Of a stretch of 64,000 nucleotides of DNA, positions 9,701-18,916 are shown in pieces (within the stretch, counting starts at the first letter, position 1; every line of letters begins with the position of its first letter). The position numbers and the translations under genes were made by a program. The stretch is from Desulfolutivibrio sulfodismutans DSM 3696 (lineage in GTDB: Bacteria > Desulfobacterota > Desulfovibrionia > Desulfovibrionales > Desulfovibrionaceae): NCBI RefSeq assembly GCF_013376455.1, contig NZ_CP045504.1:4237001-4301000 (forward strand), in the 5' to 3' direction. The notes under the pieces were generated by a model that was not told the origin of the DNA, did no database searches, and saw nothing but the letters and a program-made list of their open reading frames with translations.

Positions 9701-12224
9701 TGAAGTTCATCAGATCAGTGATTGGGTGTTCACTATTGACCGCAATATGGGAATTGAATTCTTCGATCACGGCGGACGGAAGAACAGGCCGGATTACCTG
9801 ATTGATTATGTACCGGGGGCTAGTTCTCAGGCGACGCATAACCTGATCATCTCCTCGCGCTCCAACGATGAACTCGAGGCTATGTTGAAGCCGGTTCTGC
9901 TTGGGCAGGGTTTGTCCGCCGATGGCGAGCAATCAGTTCAGGTTCTGGCAAACCTGCGCTCGTTGTCGGGGCAGCTTGCGTTGAAACTGATCTCTGCGCC
10001 TACACAGCAAGCGGAGGCGCTCGGCCTGGCTTTGGCCCGGCTCTATCTCGAATACCAAGGAGCCTTAAGCAACCAAGTCATTGTGCCTTTGGATGCGCAC
10101 ACGGACCTTTACCGATCAAGCGGTGAACCTGACGATGTGAACGATGCCATCAGCCTGCAACGCACAGACCTGGGGCTGTTCGACTTGGACCTGAACACCA
10201 GGACGATCACTTGCAACTTGGTTGAGGTGAAATGCTATTCACAGGTAGGTGACTTTGCGGCCTTCAACCAACTGAAGGAGCGGATTTCCGCCCAAATCAA
10301 CCAGAGCGAGCGCATCCTGCAACGCCATTTTGATCCGGCCCTAAAAAAGCCAGACCGTCCGGATAGGTTGCTCAAGAGCCGGGAGTTGACTCAGATCCTT
10401 CGCTTCTATCTTGAGCGTTCCCTGCGTTACGGCATTTTCGACGTGACTGCCGCACAGGAAGCACGAGGTCTGCTGGGATCGATTGAGCAGGGTTACTCGC
10501 TTCAATTTCGTCGCTGCGCACTGATCTTTGACTTCGACAAGAATGGCACCGAGGCTCCCGACAACGAGGTCGGGATCGAATTCCATCGTATCGGTAAGGA
10601 CCTGATACATGCTTTGCTGGACAACTGCCGCAAGCCTGTATCGGTTGAAGTTGAGGATGAATCCATCGCGCACCTCCTCAGCGAACAGTTCATCCCAAAT
10701 GTGCCGAAAATCGAGACGGCTGCCTTTATCGCTCCCAAGCGCGAAAGATCAACTTCGTGGACCGTGGACGAGCTTTGGGAGGATGAGCCCGAAGAACCAA
10801 TCACACCCCCAGCCGCTCCGGCTGCTGAGAAAGGTCCCTCGTCTTCACTTGGAGAAGCAGGAAAATATGACGAGCCCGTCGAGCAAACACCTCGGGCTTC
10901 TATTGCTCCTGAAGAGGAAGAAGAAGACGAACGGCCTGTCGTGGCTGCCATCCCGGAAACACCTGCTGAATCTGAGCCAGAAGTGCCTGAACAGCCGGTA
11001 TCTGAGTCTGCGCCTCAAACCGAGGTCAGCTATGACGTCATACTGGGTGTAAATGGGGATTCCCCCCAGTATGGCCTGCTTGGAGAGGTGTCCGGCAGGA
11101 AGATCGCGCTGGACCTGAACCACACCCATACGATCAGCCTCTTTGGTGTTCAAGGCGGCGGCAAGAGCTACACGCTTGGCACCGTGATAGAGATGGTCTC
11201 CATGCCACTCCCGCATATCAATGTGCTACCAAGCCCGCTGGCTACAGTGATTTTTCACTACAGCCCGACGCAGGACTATGCGCCGGAGTTTACCTCGATG
11301 ATCAATGCGAACTCGGTGGGTGAAGAAATCCGCATCCTTCGTGAGCGTTACAAGGCCAACCCGGATGCTCTGAAAGATGTGCTGATTCTCACACCTGCAA
11401 ACAAGCTGGAGGATCGTCGAGCCGAGTACCCAGATATCGAGGTGAAGCCGATTGCATTCTCCGCCTCTGAACTTAAGGCCGCGCACTGGAAATTCCTGAT
11501 GGGCGCGATTGGCAGCCAGAGCATGTATATGCGCCAAATCAATCTCATCATGAGGGGCCTCCGAGATAACTTGACCCTGGACGCCCTCCGGACAGGTATC
11601 GATAACTCTGGCCTATCCGATCACCTGAAAGAACTGGCGCAGACGCGCCTGCTGTTTGCCAGTGAGTATGTCGATGATGGCCAGCGTCTACAGGATTTGA
11701 TTCGTCCGGGCCGCCTGATCATCGTCGACCTGCGCGACGAATACATTGAAAAGGACGAAGCGCTTGGGCTGTTCGTGGTGATGCTACAGATTTTCTCGGA
11801 AGCAACCTACCAGGGAAGCGCCTTCAACAAGCTGGTGGTTTTCGATGAAGCCCATAAGTATATCGAGAACGATGACTTGGTTTCCGGCTTGGTTGAGGTC
11901 GTCCGTGAGATGCGACACAAGGGGACCAGCATCATGGTGGCATCTCAGGACCCGCCATCGGTCCCGGTCTCTCTGATCGAGCTGTCATCGCAAATCATCA
12001 TGCACAAATTCAACTCGCCCGCCTGGCTGAAACACATCCAGAAGGCGAATGCCGCTCTTGGCGAATTGACATCCGACAAGATGAGCCATCTCGGAACCGG
12101 TGAAGCTTATGTGTGGTCGAGTAAGGCCTCCGATGATGCCTTCACAAGGGGAGCGGTGAAAATCAAATGCCGCCCTCGCATTACGCAGCACGGTGGCAGC
12201 ACCAAAACGGCAGTGGGCCGGTAA
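6765..12224 (+). CDS. mad8: MADS ATP-binding protein MAD8 (HerA/FtsK-like)
   Basis: An 1819-residue protein whose first ~1350 residues lack known motifs. A low-complexity acidic, Pro/Glu-rich linker (~1350-1425, including a run of EEEEEDE) precedes a C-terminal ATPase of the HerA/FtsK type. The ATPase has Walker A FGVQGGGKSYTLG at ~1457, Walker B-like RLIIVDLRDEY at ~1648 and a second acidic motif KLVVFDEAHKYI at ~1688. A sensor-like segment (GTSIMVASQDPPSVP) and an arginine-rich end follow. Such motors translocate or remodel DNA and commonly pair with nucleases. It is the last MADS gene; only 15 bases separate it from the DUF6361 gene, so transcription probably continues into the next three genes. 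Confidence 0.8.
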   Translation: MSNAFSRLSQDKLNAAVAGLLCPRIEAILGDRGPGHCMRVTDLDDDVMESVCKELRRTRPVGNIFILGSHDQEGMPVRVTSTKLVELRNPDANGELRQPLLVFIPTSLRTSAEDSFGVATFEELAFTGIYEDLIDSLLDRLPATLVGHVRDLLGILSEEEWLFADDVSRVRYLLTALENGVDGETLGASLYELTLIPDFKLFADTGMVNGKIRRNLGSVRSLMTSHKSVHGRIADLGLSDKALESRLFAYFEKYDVQEPESWTPPIATDKSWWSISFDKWSFQEELSLDKVLLTVLETDLPVVQEDETDNQLSGLIGQQVLVPNDRRKMNVVFEVNPHPGKVSGLDHFTVQIISQNDGPVGKSKKVKTWTQNRLQCTTNLAKLNKIEFEEGWHFIRVLPWTADGDPIPLEADSGSESAKRSYESEPFYVLPGGNIEEEPPQRAIPIEQSLEHALFRLQLTALGDERNPEEIAISGVAWAEGGRSKKASRQETLLAKFGREGAVQIPLSRMLKTIEQRILAEPKHPSGWRMQINLDTAEPPSEVGLTLPSSAAMASFLAAREELFATVRKGTAELIMQGLSFRDAEKECLAYADAYLDLVRNLIRQAETTSGAERQQHLQALRNVLAVDSIHVILTDFRGRHREAVLVSPTHPLRALWLSSWVALGKDWIEKIKAGGKDHIPHVRSALLDGLVPSAYPVGVPVEDGRIFTPVDNLNAFWALYAPTTEKNSRGLMAEICSALGLAEPSAAGADISGKVIADKIERYLSQHPYVRELSLNVFNPGAGSVIADALLSLQQKHEHADLRYDIRLFTSDPDSPVLGEALESMVRPGVTVNEAADAFATSTGSHLFSKLNLAKHALSEFHANAKEFPAHISVLLDVFPAEELSIAEKPLGITPLYGLIQDFDTEFVDDDSGTFWNKRPVVGRPLNSDSHAACFDLLSNLSRQLCFATSAVAASGASFKSVPVVTLGLDVAQRELIYEVHQISDWVFTIDRNMGIEFFDHGGRKNRPDYLIDYVPGASSQATHNLIISSRSNDELEAMLKPVLLGQGLSADGEQSVQVLANLRSLSGQLALKLISAPTQQAEALGLALARLYLEYQGALSNQVIVPLDAHTDLYRSSGEPDDVNDAISLQRTDLGLFDLDLNTRTITCNLVEVKCYSQVGDFAAFNQLKERISAQINQSERILQRHFDPALKKPDRPDRLLKSRELTQILRFYLERSLRYGIFDVTAAQEARGLLGSIEQGYSLQFRRCALIFDFDKNGTEAPDNEVGIEFHRIGKDLIHALLDNCRKPVSVEVEDESIAHLLSEQFIPNVPKIETAAFIAPKRERSTSWTVDELWEDEPEEPITPPAAPAAEKGPSSSLGEAGKYDEPVEQTPRASIAPEEEEEDERPVVAAIPETPAESEPEVPEQPVSESAPQTEVSYDVILGVNGDSPQYGLLGEVSGRKIALDLNHTHTISLFGVQGGGKSYTLGTVIEMVSMPLPHINVLPSPLATVIFHYSPTQDYAPEFTSMINANSVGEEIRILRERYKANPDALKDVLILTPANKLEDRRAEYPDIEVKPIAFSASELKAAHWKFLMGAIGSQSMYMRQINLIMRGLRDNLTLDALRTGIDNSGLSDHLKELAQTRLLFASEYVDDGQRLQDLIRPGRLIIVDLRDEYIEKDEALGLFVVMLQIFSEATYQGSAFNKLVVFDEAHKYIENDDLVSGLVEVVREMRHKGTSIMVASQDPPSVPVSLIELSSQIIMHKFNSPAWLKHIQKANAALGELTSDKMSHLGTGEAYVWSSKASDDAFTRGAVKIKCRPRITQHGGSTKTAVGR

Positions 12225-12239
12225 GGAGAGGTATCTGGT

Positions 12240-13469
12240 ATGCCTTCCGTCCTTGCATGGATTGATCATGACTCGAAAGCGAGGGAACGCACGCTTCGCA
12301 TCCTTTCCCTTTTCCAAGAAAAGGAAAGTCGTGACGAGCTTGGGCTCGGCTCCGTTCGGGACAGCTTTGCCGATCAGTTATTCCCAGGAACAAGCACGAT
12401 CCAGACGCGCCTCCGCTACATGCTTTTTGTGCCATGGATTTACCATTCCCTGGAAGAGAAGCGACTACCTGCGGAGAGTTTTGCGATCCAGGCCGACAAG
12501 CTGGAAAGGGACCTGGTTCAGCCATTGATGGACTCCGATGATCAGGCTGGCGTATTTGGCAAAACCGCAGGAAAGAGGCTCAAACGGTTGCCCAGCTCTG
12601 TCTACTGGGCCGGTCTCGGTGCCTGGGGAATACGCATTACGCCATTCTCGCAGGACGAATATCACAGGCGCATCGACGAAGCTTACCGTCGTCGGAATGC
12701 CCTGAAGGCTCTTGAGAAAGACGCAAAGGTACGAGGAGACGACATCGACGTTGAGCAGCGAGTGGCCTCTCTCAGTTGGCATCCGCGATTGCCCGCGTCT
12801 CCGGAAGATTTTCCTTCCATGGTAAACTTCGCTTTATCCCGGGAAGAAGCTGAGTTTATTCGGGATCGAATCCAGGTCGCTTGCCGGGGCAGCCTCCTCT
12901 CTTTCTTGGCGCTGCACTGCGATCCCGTTGACACCCAAGCCCCATGGGAACATCCGGATTACGGCCGCTTTTCCGAGCAGCATAAAGAACTCCTGACCCA
13001 TGCACGGCTGTTCTCGGAGGTGATGCATGGAGCGGCGCTCTCGTATAACGTTCAACTCGCCAGGCTTCGAAACCATGAAGACCTTGTCGCCGAGCATCAG
13101 GCAAGTTTCGACGAATGGACCGCAAATCTTCCCCTGGAGGAGATTCGCTCCTGGTCGGTGAGCCGCCTCTGGGAGTTGACCATAGACCATGGTCACACCA
13201 TCACCCCTCAAACGAGATCCTTTGTTCAGCAGTGGATCGACCATACCCGGCAGTCCCCCAGCGGCCTCCTTTCTAACGCCGATGCGCTCACCCTAATCAA
13301 AAGAAGGGAAATGAAACTCAAGGGCACGCGTTCCCGATTCAGGAACCAGAGGGCGCTCGAGCAGTGGGGCGGGTACTCCGGCGTCGGAAGACTTGTCTAT
13401 CGTTGGCCGAATGTGAAGGTGCTTTTGGACGACCTGTACCAGGGGATGAAACGGGAGGAGAAATGCTGA
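12240..13469 (+). CDS. DUF6361 family protein
   Basis: A 409-residue protein recognisable as DUF6361 from its N-terminus: SVLAWIDHDSKARERTLRIL, then DELGLGSVRDSFADQLFPG and QTRLRYMLFVPWIY. The family is uncharacterised; members often lie beside PLD nucleases and helicases. The ATG at 12240 is preceded by AAGGAGAG at good spacing, 15 bases after the MAD8 stop. Its end (ATGCTGA) overlaps the start of the PLD gene. No catalytic residues are evident. The conserved WIxH-D and FPGTSTIQTR segments may be adaptor or nucleic-acid-contact surfaces, which is a guess. A role as partner of the following nuclease and helicase is inferred from the overlapping starts. Confidence 0.78.
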   Translation: MPSVLAWIDHDSKARERTLRILSLFQEKESRDELGLGSVRDSFADQLFPGTSTIQTRLRYMLFVPWIYHSLEEKRLPAESFAIQADKLERDLVQPLMDSDDQAGVFGKTAGKRLKRLPSSVYWAGLGAWGIRITPFSQDEYHRRIDEAYRRRNALKALEKDAKVRGDDIDVEQRVASLSWHPRLPASPEDFPSMVNFALSREEAEFIRDRIQVACRGSLLSFLALHCDPVDTQAPWEHPDYGRFSEQHKELLTHARLFSEVMHGAALSYNVQLARLRNHEDLVAEHQASFDEWTANLPLEEIRSWSVSRLWELTIDHGHTITPQTRSFVQQWIDHTRQSPSGLLSNADALTLIKRREMKLKGTRSRFRNQRALEQWGGYSGVGRLVYRWPNVKVLLDDLYQGMKREEKC

Positions 13470-15277
13470 ACCCAAACTCCCGGAGTCTTTATACCTCTGC
13501 ATTAACCCCTCCGCCGGGGATGATTTTCGACGAGGCCGTTGCGACCACCTTTTCTATGGACCCAGCCTTACTACTCGAAACCCCTGTCTATCTGGCGCTA
13601 ATGGCTGCGGATGGTCAGACAGAACCTGACCCGTTGTCTGTGCTTGAAGCCATCCGCAGGTACTCGAAACGCATCACCGTCTATGTGCAACGAGGACGGA
13701 TTCAAGTGCCCCAGATTGCCAAGCCCAACCCATTGTTTGGGTTTCTGGAGGAAATGGTTGTCGAGGTAACGGCCCCTGGTGGAGGTGTTTTTCATCCAAA
13801 AGTCTGGGCAATTCGCTTTATCAGCCCTGACAAAAGCAACGCGATGTATCGTTTGGTGGTCCTGACGAGGAATATGACCACCGATCAATCCTGGGATCTG
13901 TCACTTCAGCTCGAAGGCACGATTGCAGGTAGAAAGTTCAAATCAAATAAACCGCTGGCACATTTCTTCAAGACGCTTCCTGATCTGGCCATCGGACCAA
14001 CAGAATCGGGAAGGAACGAACAAGCGCTCAGATTTGCGGACGAGCTACATCGAGTCCAGTGGGAGCTTCCCGACGGCTTTGACGAGCTGACTTTCTATCT
14101 TCCAGGAACGAAAGGGTTTGACTGGAAGCCTCCCACAGCGAATCGGATGGTCGTCATTTCGCCGTTCTGTTCCGACAAAGCCCTGGAGGAATTGACGAAA
14201 TATACCAAGGCCGCTGATGCTCTCATCTCGCGCCCGGAGTCATTGTCAGCCCTGAAGAAAGAGACTCTCGAGCTCTTCACGCAATGTCTTCATTTGGACG
14301 ACGCGGCAGAAACCGAGGATGGCGAGGAAGAAGAAGCCACCGAGCAGCCGCTTGCGACCGGCCTTCATGCAAAGGTTTATCTGTTTGAGACCAGATACTA
14401 TTCAGATTACACCCATCTAGTTATGGGGTCCGCAAATGCGACCAACCCGGCACTGAAAGCTTCGAAGAATATCGAGATCCTGGTCGGTCTGGTTGGCCGG
14501 AAGAGCAAAGTTGGCGGCATTGACGAGCTTCTTGGTGCTGACGGATTAGGAGAATATCTTATCAATTTCGACATGGCAAAGGCTATAGAGATTGATGCTG
14601 TTCGGCTGGAGGCTGAGAAAATCCTTGAGATGGCTCGCTCCTGCATATCTGAAGTAGCTTTGTCCATCGAGTGTAGCCCCGGATCGAAGGACGGTCTGTG
14701 GGCATTGGTGCTAGCCGGAGAGATCCCACGTCTTGAAGGGATTGTCGCAGCTTCGGCATGGCCGATAACCGTCACTACCGCTTTTGCGGTGGACATACTG
14801 GAGGGCGGTATTCATGGCTTGGTTAGGCTTGGTGAGTTATCCGCCTCTTCTGTTACAGGCCTTATAGCGTTTGAGCTTAAGACCAACCATCCGGATGTTA
14901 CGGCTAGATTCGTGCTCAACCTTCCCCTCAAAGGCATTCCCGAGGAACGCAACTCCGCTATTCTGCAAACCGTTATCCACAATCAAGAGGGATTCCTTCG
15001 GTATCTCCTGCTCTTGCTGGGTGATGGTGGGGTGCCTGAGCCTGGTCCGGGCAGTTGTTCCGGGTTTGCCAAATGGTTGGCCCGGTTGGCCGACGGTGAG
15101 GATATCCCGTTATTAGAAGAGCTGACCCGCACGTACAGCCGACACCCGGAGAGACTGGTGGAAATTTCGAGGCTGGTTCGTGATCTGTCCCAAGGAAGTC
15201 AGAATGCGATTATCCCCAAGGATTTTTTTAACCTCTGGACAGTCTTTGAATCTGCTATCGGGGGGCGTGATGCATAG
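13463..15277 (+). CDS. Phospholipase D-fold (PLD) family nuclease-like protein
   Basis: A 604-residue protein. The ATG at 13463 was chosen because GGGAGGAG lies just upstream and it overlaps the DUF6361 stop; the open frame extends further left without support. Two halves of a PLD fold can be seen. An N-terminal FHPKVWAIRF at ~113-122 and a second HKD-like motif at ~296-320 reading LHAKVYLFE, then GSANATNPAL, supply the His, Lys and Ser/Asn that PLD nucleases use. An acidic insert (EDGEEEEATE) precedes the second motif. The C-terminal ~200 residues are unassigned. PLD-type proteins with helicases occur in several anti-phage systems, for example DrmC in DISARM. It overlaps the helicase start by eight bases. 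Confidence 0.75.
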   Translation: MLNPNSRSLYTSALTPPPGMIFDEAVATTFSMDPALLLETPVYLALMAADGQTEPDPLSVLEAIRRYSKRITVYVQRGRIQVPQIAKPNPLFGFLEEMVVEVTAPGGGVFHPKVWAIRFISPDKSNAMYRLVVLTRNMTTDQSWDLSLQLEGTIAGRKFKSNKPLAHFFKTLPDLAIGPTESGRNEQALRFADELHRVQWELPDGFDELTFYLPGTKGFDWKPPTANRMVVISPFCSDKALEELTKYTKAADALISRPESLSALKKETLELFTQCLHLDDAAETEDGEEEEATEQPLATGLHAKVYLFETRYYSDYTHLVMGSANATNPALKASKNIEILVGLVGRKSKVGGIDELLGADGLGEYLINFDMAKAIEIDAVRLEAEKILEMARSCISEVALSIECSPGSKDGLWALVLAGEIPRLEGIVAASAWPITVTTAFAVDILEGGIHGLVRLGELSASSVTGLIAFELKTNHPDVTARFVLNLPLKGIPEERNSAILQTVIHNQEGFLRYLLLLLGDGGVPEPGPGSCSGFAKWLARLADGEDIPLLEELTRTYSRHPERLVEISRLVRDLSQGSQNAIIPKDFFNLWTVFESAIGGRDA

Positions 15278-18200
15278 AAGCCGCTTTTTTTCAGAGCCCG
15301 CTTTGGCCGGACTGAAAGATTTTCAGAGGAAGACCGTAGAATACGTCTTCAAGCGGCTCTATGGCAATGGCTCGACTTCCCGTTTTCTGGTTGCAGATGA
15401 AGTTGGGCTCGGGAAAACGCTTGTCGCCCGGGGAATTATTGCCAGGGCCTTAGAGCACCTCCAGGACGAGGTGGATCGGGTCGATGTGATCTACATCTGC
15501 TCCAATGCCGCCATCGCGACCCAGAATGTCAACAGGCTCAATGTCAGCGACACGGATGGTTTTTCAATCTCTACGCGACTCACTTACCTACCCAGACAAG
15601 TACGCTCGCTGCGAAAGAACAAGGTAAATTTCATCAGCCTGACGCCCGGCACCGCCTTCGACCATGCTCGCAGTCGAGGGGGGCACGCCGACGAACGGGC
15701 TATCCTCTATCGAATGCTGTACGACTTGCCTCTGGCGCAAAATGAACAGCGCAGAAGGCTGCGCGTAGGCCTCCTCAACATCCTTCAGGCGACAGCAGGA
15801 AAGGATAGCTGGCGAGCCAAAGCCAAAAATCTCCCAGCGGACGAGCTGGATGCAGACCTTTCCAAGGCCTTCCGACGGGCAGTTCTCGAGGATGCCGAAT
15901 TGTATGCGGCCTTGAAGGAGGGCTGTGAACGCTTTGATCGTTACCGGGACTACAGCAGAATCCCCGGGGAGGACTCTGAGCTTCGCTACGACCTGATCGG
16001 AAAACTCAGAAGCAAGCTGGCTTCAGTGTGCCTTTCCGCGCTTGAGCCCGATCTGGTCATCCTTGATGAGTTCCAACGATTTAAGCACCTGCTGGATGGC
16101 GATGACGAAGCCTCCATGCTGGCGACCGCGCTCTTTGAACATCCCAACGTTCGCGTTCTGCTGCTTTCCGCAACACCTTACAAGATGTTCACTCTCGACC
16201 AGGAGAATGACGAGGACGATCACTATCCAGATTTCATCAGGACACTGAACTTCCTCTTCAATGATTCCGGTAGGCTTGATGAAGTCAAAAGTCTTTTGTC
16301 AGAGCATCGAACGACGCTCCACGCCTGCGTGAAGGGCTCGGTATGTCATCCGGGGAAAAAGGCCGAACTTGAAAGCGCTCTCCTGAAGGTCATGTGCCGG
16401 ACGGAACGGGTCGCGACGACTCGTGATCACAACTCGATGCTGACTGAAATTGAACGGACGGCTCCCCTTACGCCAGCGGACCTTCAGCACGCCGCGACGG
16501 TTGACGCGGTGGCAATCTGCGTTAAGGCCGAGGAACCAATCGAATACTGGAAGTCTGCGCCTTACCTGATCAACTTCCTGAAACATTATGAACTGAGGCA
16601 TAAGCTGGATGCCCAGTTGAATGCTCCTTCAGATGCTCTTCGCAAAACTCTTTCATCGGCAAATGGGCAGTTGCTGACGAAGGACAAACTGGAAGGCTAT
16701 CAGGCTCTCGATCCTGCCAATCCGAGGATGCGCGTACTTTTCGAGGACACAATTGATAAGGGCATGTGGCAGCTTTTATGGATGCCGCCATCCATGCCGT
16801 ATATCGAGCCTGGTGGCGCATACCGGGACAAGGATGGCATCACTAAGGCCCTTGTGTTTTCCTCTTGGAGTGCTGTTCCGGACGCGGTTGCGTCAATCTG
16901 CTCCTACGAAGCCGAACGGAAGATGATCGCCGGAACCTCGGTTTCCCACAGCGAACTCTATGATAAGATTAAGCCATTGCTGCGATTTGCTGTGGCCTCA
17001 AACGATAATCGTATGACTGGCATGCCGGTCATTACCTGGTTGCTGCCGTCCCCAACCCTTGCCTCCAAGATTGATCCGCTCGAGATTGCACTGCGCCGTG
17101 GAAGCGGACCAGTGGAAGCCCAGGAACTGAGGAACGAGGTCAAGGCTATTTGCCGCAGTTTGGTCGAGACCCTGCCTGATGCCGGGGAAGGGACGCGAGC
17201 TGATGAGCGATGGTATTGGGCGGCACCCATTCTTCTCGATTCTCATAACGGGTTGCTGGACTGGTGTAAGAGCCATTCGGGGTGGAGATCCGCTACGCCG
17301 GACCATGAATCTGGCACCCGCTTCAAAGATCACATCGACCTGCTGGTCAGCATGGCGGAGGGCAAAATTCCTCTCGGCCCTCAGCCGGATGATCTGGTCG
17401 ATGTGCTTTGCGATCTCGCTCTTGCCGGTCCTGGCGTGTGCGCTTTACGAGCACTTCGCCGTATCGCTTCCGGGCTCGACGCATCCGATCCAAACCTGCT
17501 GTCAGCCGCAGCCAAAATCGCATCCGGCTTCCGATCTCTCTTCAACATGCCGGAAACGATTGCCATGCTGCGGGGCTCCGGCGAGGATACCTATTGGCGG
17601 TTGACGCTTCTGTACGGTATCGACGGAAATCTCCAATCAGTCCTCGACGAATATGTGCATGTCCTTCGAGAGTCTTTGGGTCTCCAAGAGCACTCACCAG
17701 AAAAACAGGTGGCTGGCATAGCCGAGTGCATCCAATCGGTGTTGTCACTGCGGACCGCTCAAATTCGAATCGACGAAATAAAGATGTCGGGCGACGGCTT
17801 TGCTCTTGATGATTTCAACACCCGCTGTCGTTTCTCGCTCCGGTTCGGGGATATTCGAGACGACAATAACCAGGCTCTCGTTCGCGCCGATTCGGTGCGA
17901 GATGCCTTCAACTCTCCGTTTCGTCCCTTCGTTCTGGCATCGACCTCAATTGGTCAGGAAGGGTTGGACTTCCACACTTGGTGCCATGCGGTGGTCCATT
18001 GGAATCTGCCCTCTAATCCCGTTGATCTTGAACAACGCGAAGGCCGGGTTCATCGCTATAAAGGCCATGCGGTCAGAAAGAATGTTGCGGAACGGTATGG
18101 TCTGACTGCTCTCTCTGGGGCTCATGAGGGTGGGGACCCGTGGCAGACTCTTTTCCAAGTCGCGGTCCGAGGCAAATCCAATGGGCATTCCGATCTCATC

Positions 18201-18500
18201 CCGTATTGGATCTTCGAGGATGGCTCTGCCCGTGTGGAGCGCCGTATTCCAATGCTTCCGTACAGTAAGGAGGTCGGGAAGCTCAAACGACTAAAGCAAG
18301 GTTTAGCTCTTTATCGGATGGTTTTCGGTCAACCCCGCCAGGAAGACCTACTGTTCAGCCTCAGCCAGAACGGCAACCATGAGTCAGCGGATTTGGCTGA
18401 GTGGCTGATTTCGTTGGAACCACCGGAAATAGGTCCGCTATCGGAACTGGAAGATCCGTTGAAGTTGGCCACGCAACTTATTTCAGCAGAAACCAAGTAA
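15270..18500 (+). CDS. SF2 helicase (SNF2/DEAD-type)
   Basis: A 1076-residue protein with start ATG at 15270, inside the PLD gene's end. The motor is complete. Motif I is VADEVGLGKTLVARGI near residue 50, and motif II is LVILDEFQRFKHLL near 260 (DEFQ in place of DEAH). Motif III is LLLSATPYKM, and the C-terminal lobe carries SIGQEGLDFHTWCHAVVHWN and NPVDLEQREGRVHRYKGHA (motifs V and VI with the arginine finger). About 550 residues of insert separate the lobes. This is typical of defence-island translocases that deliver DNA to a nuclease. It is the last large gene of the operon. The helicase assignment is firm; substrate and partners are inferred from context. Confidence 0.85.
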   Translation: MHRSRFFSEPALAGLKDFQRKTVEYVFKRLYGNGSTSRFLVADEVGLGKTLVARGIIARALEHLQDEVDRVDVIYICSNAAIATQNVNRLNVSDTDGFSISTRLTYLPRQVRSLRKNKVNFISLTPGTAFDHARSRGGHADERAILYRMLYDLPLAQNEQRRRLRVGLLNILQATAGKDSWRAKAKNLPADELDADLSKAFRRAVLEDAELYAALKEGCERFDRYRDYSRIPGEDSELRYDLIGKLRSKLASVCLSALEPDLVILDEFQRFKHLLDGDDEASMLATALFEHPNVRVLLLSATPYKMFTLDQENDEDDHYPDFIRTLNFLFNDSGRLDEVKSLLSEHRTTLHACVKGSVCHPGKKAELESALLKVMCRTERVATTRDHNSMLTEIERTAPLTPADLQHAATVDAVAICVKAEEPIEYWKSAPYLINFLKHYELRHKLDAQLNAPSDALRKTLSSANGQLLTKDKLEGYQALDPANPRMRVLFEDTIDKGMWQLLWMPPSMPYIEPGGAYRDKDGITKALVFSSWSAVPDAVASICSYEAERKMIAGTSVSHSELYDKIKPLLRFAVASNDNRMTGMPVITWLLPSPTLASKIDPLEIALRRGSGPVEAQELRNEVKAICRSLVETLPDAGEGTRADERWYWAAPILLDSHNGLLDWCKSHSGWRSATPDHESGTRFKDHIDLLVSMAEGKIPLGPQPDDLVDVLCDLALAGPGVCALRALRRIASGLDASDPNLLSAAAKIASGFRSLFNMPETIAMLRGSGEDTYWRLTLLYGIDGNLQSVLDEYVHVLRESLGLQEHSPEKQVAGIAECIQSVLSLRTAQIRIDEIKMSGDGFALDDFNTRCRFSLRFGDIRDDNNQALVRADSVRDAFNSPFRPFVLASTSIGQEGLDFHTWCHAVVHWNLPSNPVDLEQREGRVHRYKGHAVRKNVAERYGLTALSGAHEGGDPWQTLFQVAVRGKSNGHSDLIPYWIFEDGSARVERRIPMLPYSKEVGKLKRLKQGLALYRMVFGQPRQEDLLFSLSQNGNHESADLAEWLISLEPPEIGPLSELEDPLKLATQLISAETK

Positions 18501-18513
18501 ACAGGGGGCAACC

Positions 18514-18747
18514 ATGCCAAAGAAACCCGGATCACATCACGTAGTCCCCAACAGCGACGGCGGGTGGGACGTCAAAAAGGACGGCGCGACTCGTAGCAGC
18601 GGCCACTTCGACAAGAAGCAGGATGCTGTCGATGCCGGGCGCAAGATCAGCAAGAACCAAGATACCGAGTTTTACATTCACGGCAAAGACGGGAAGATCC
18701 AGAACAAGGACAGCCATGGGAACGACCCGTATCCGCCGAAGGGGTGA
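18514..18747 (+). CDS. DUF2188 domain protein
   Basis: A small basic protein of 77 residues. The pattern HHVVPNSDGGWDVKKDG, then SSGHFDKKQDAVDAGRKIS, then FYIHGKDGKIQNKDSHGND, is the classical DUF2188 fold: a short beta-hairpin, a helix and a second hairpin. The family has no established function and is common as a single small gene in accessory regions. It begins 13 bases after the helicase stop with AGGGGG as ribosome-binding site, so it is probably the last cistron of the defence operon. Confidence 0.8.
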   Translation: MPKKPGSHHVVPNSDGGWDVKKDGATRSSGHFDKKQDAVDAGRKISKNQDTEFYIHGKDGKIQNKDSHGNDPYPPKG

Positions 18748-18916
18748 GGCCATGTCAATTCGATTCCCGTTTTGGGAACCGAACCGGAGTCCGAAAACCG
18801 GATTCGAAGTTGTTGCGGCTCGACGCCAGGTACCTGGTTTTACAGCAAACCCGTCACCCTCGTCCTGTGCCGGGAAATCAGGAGGAAAAATCGTTTCTCT
18901 GGGTCACGTCCGTCAA

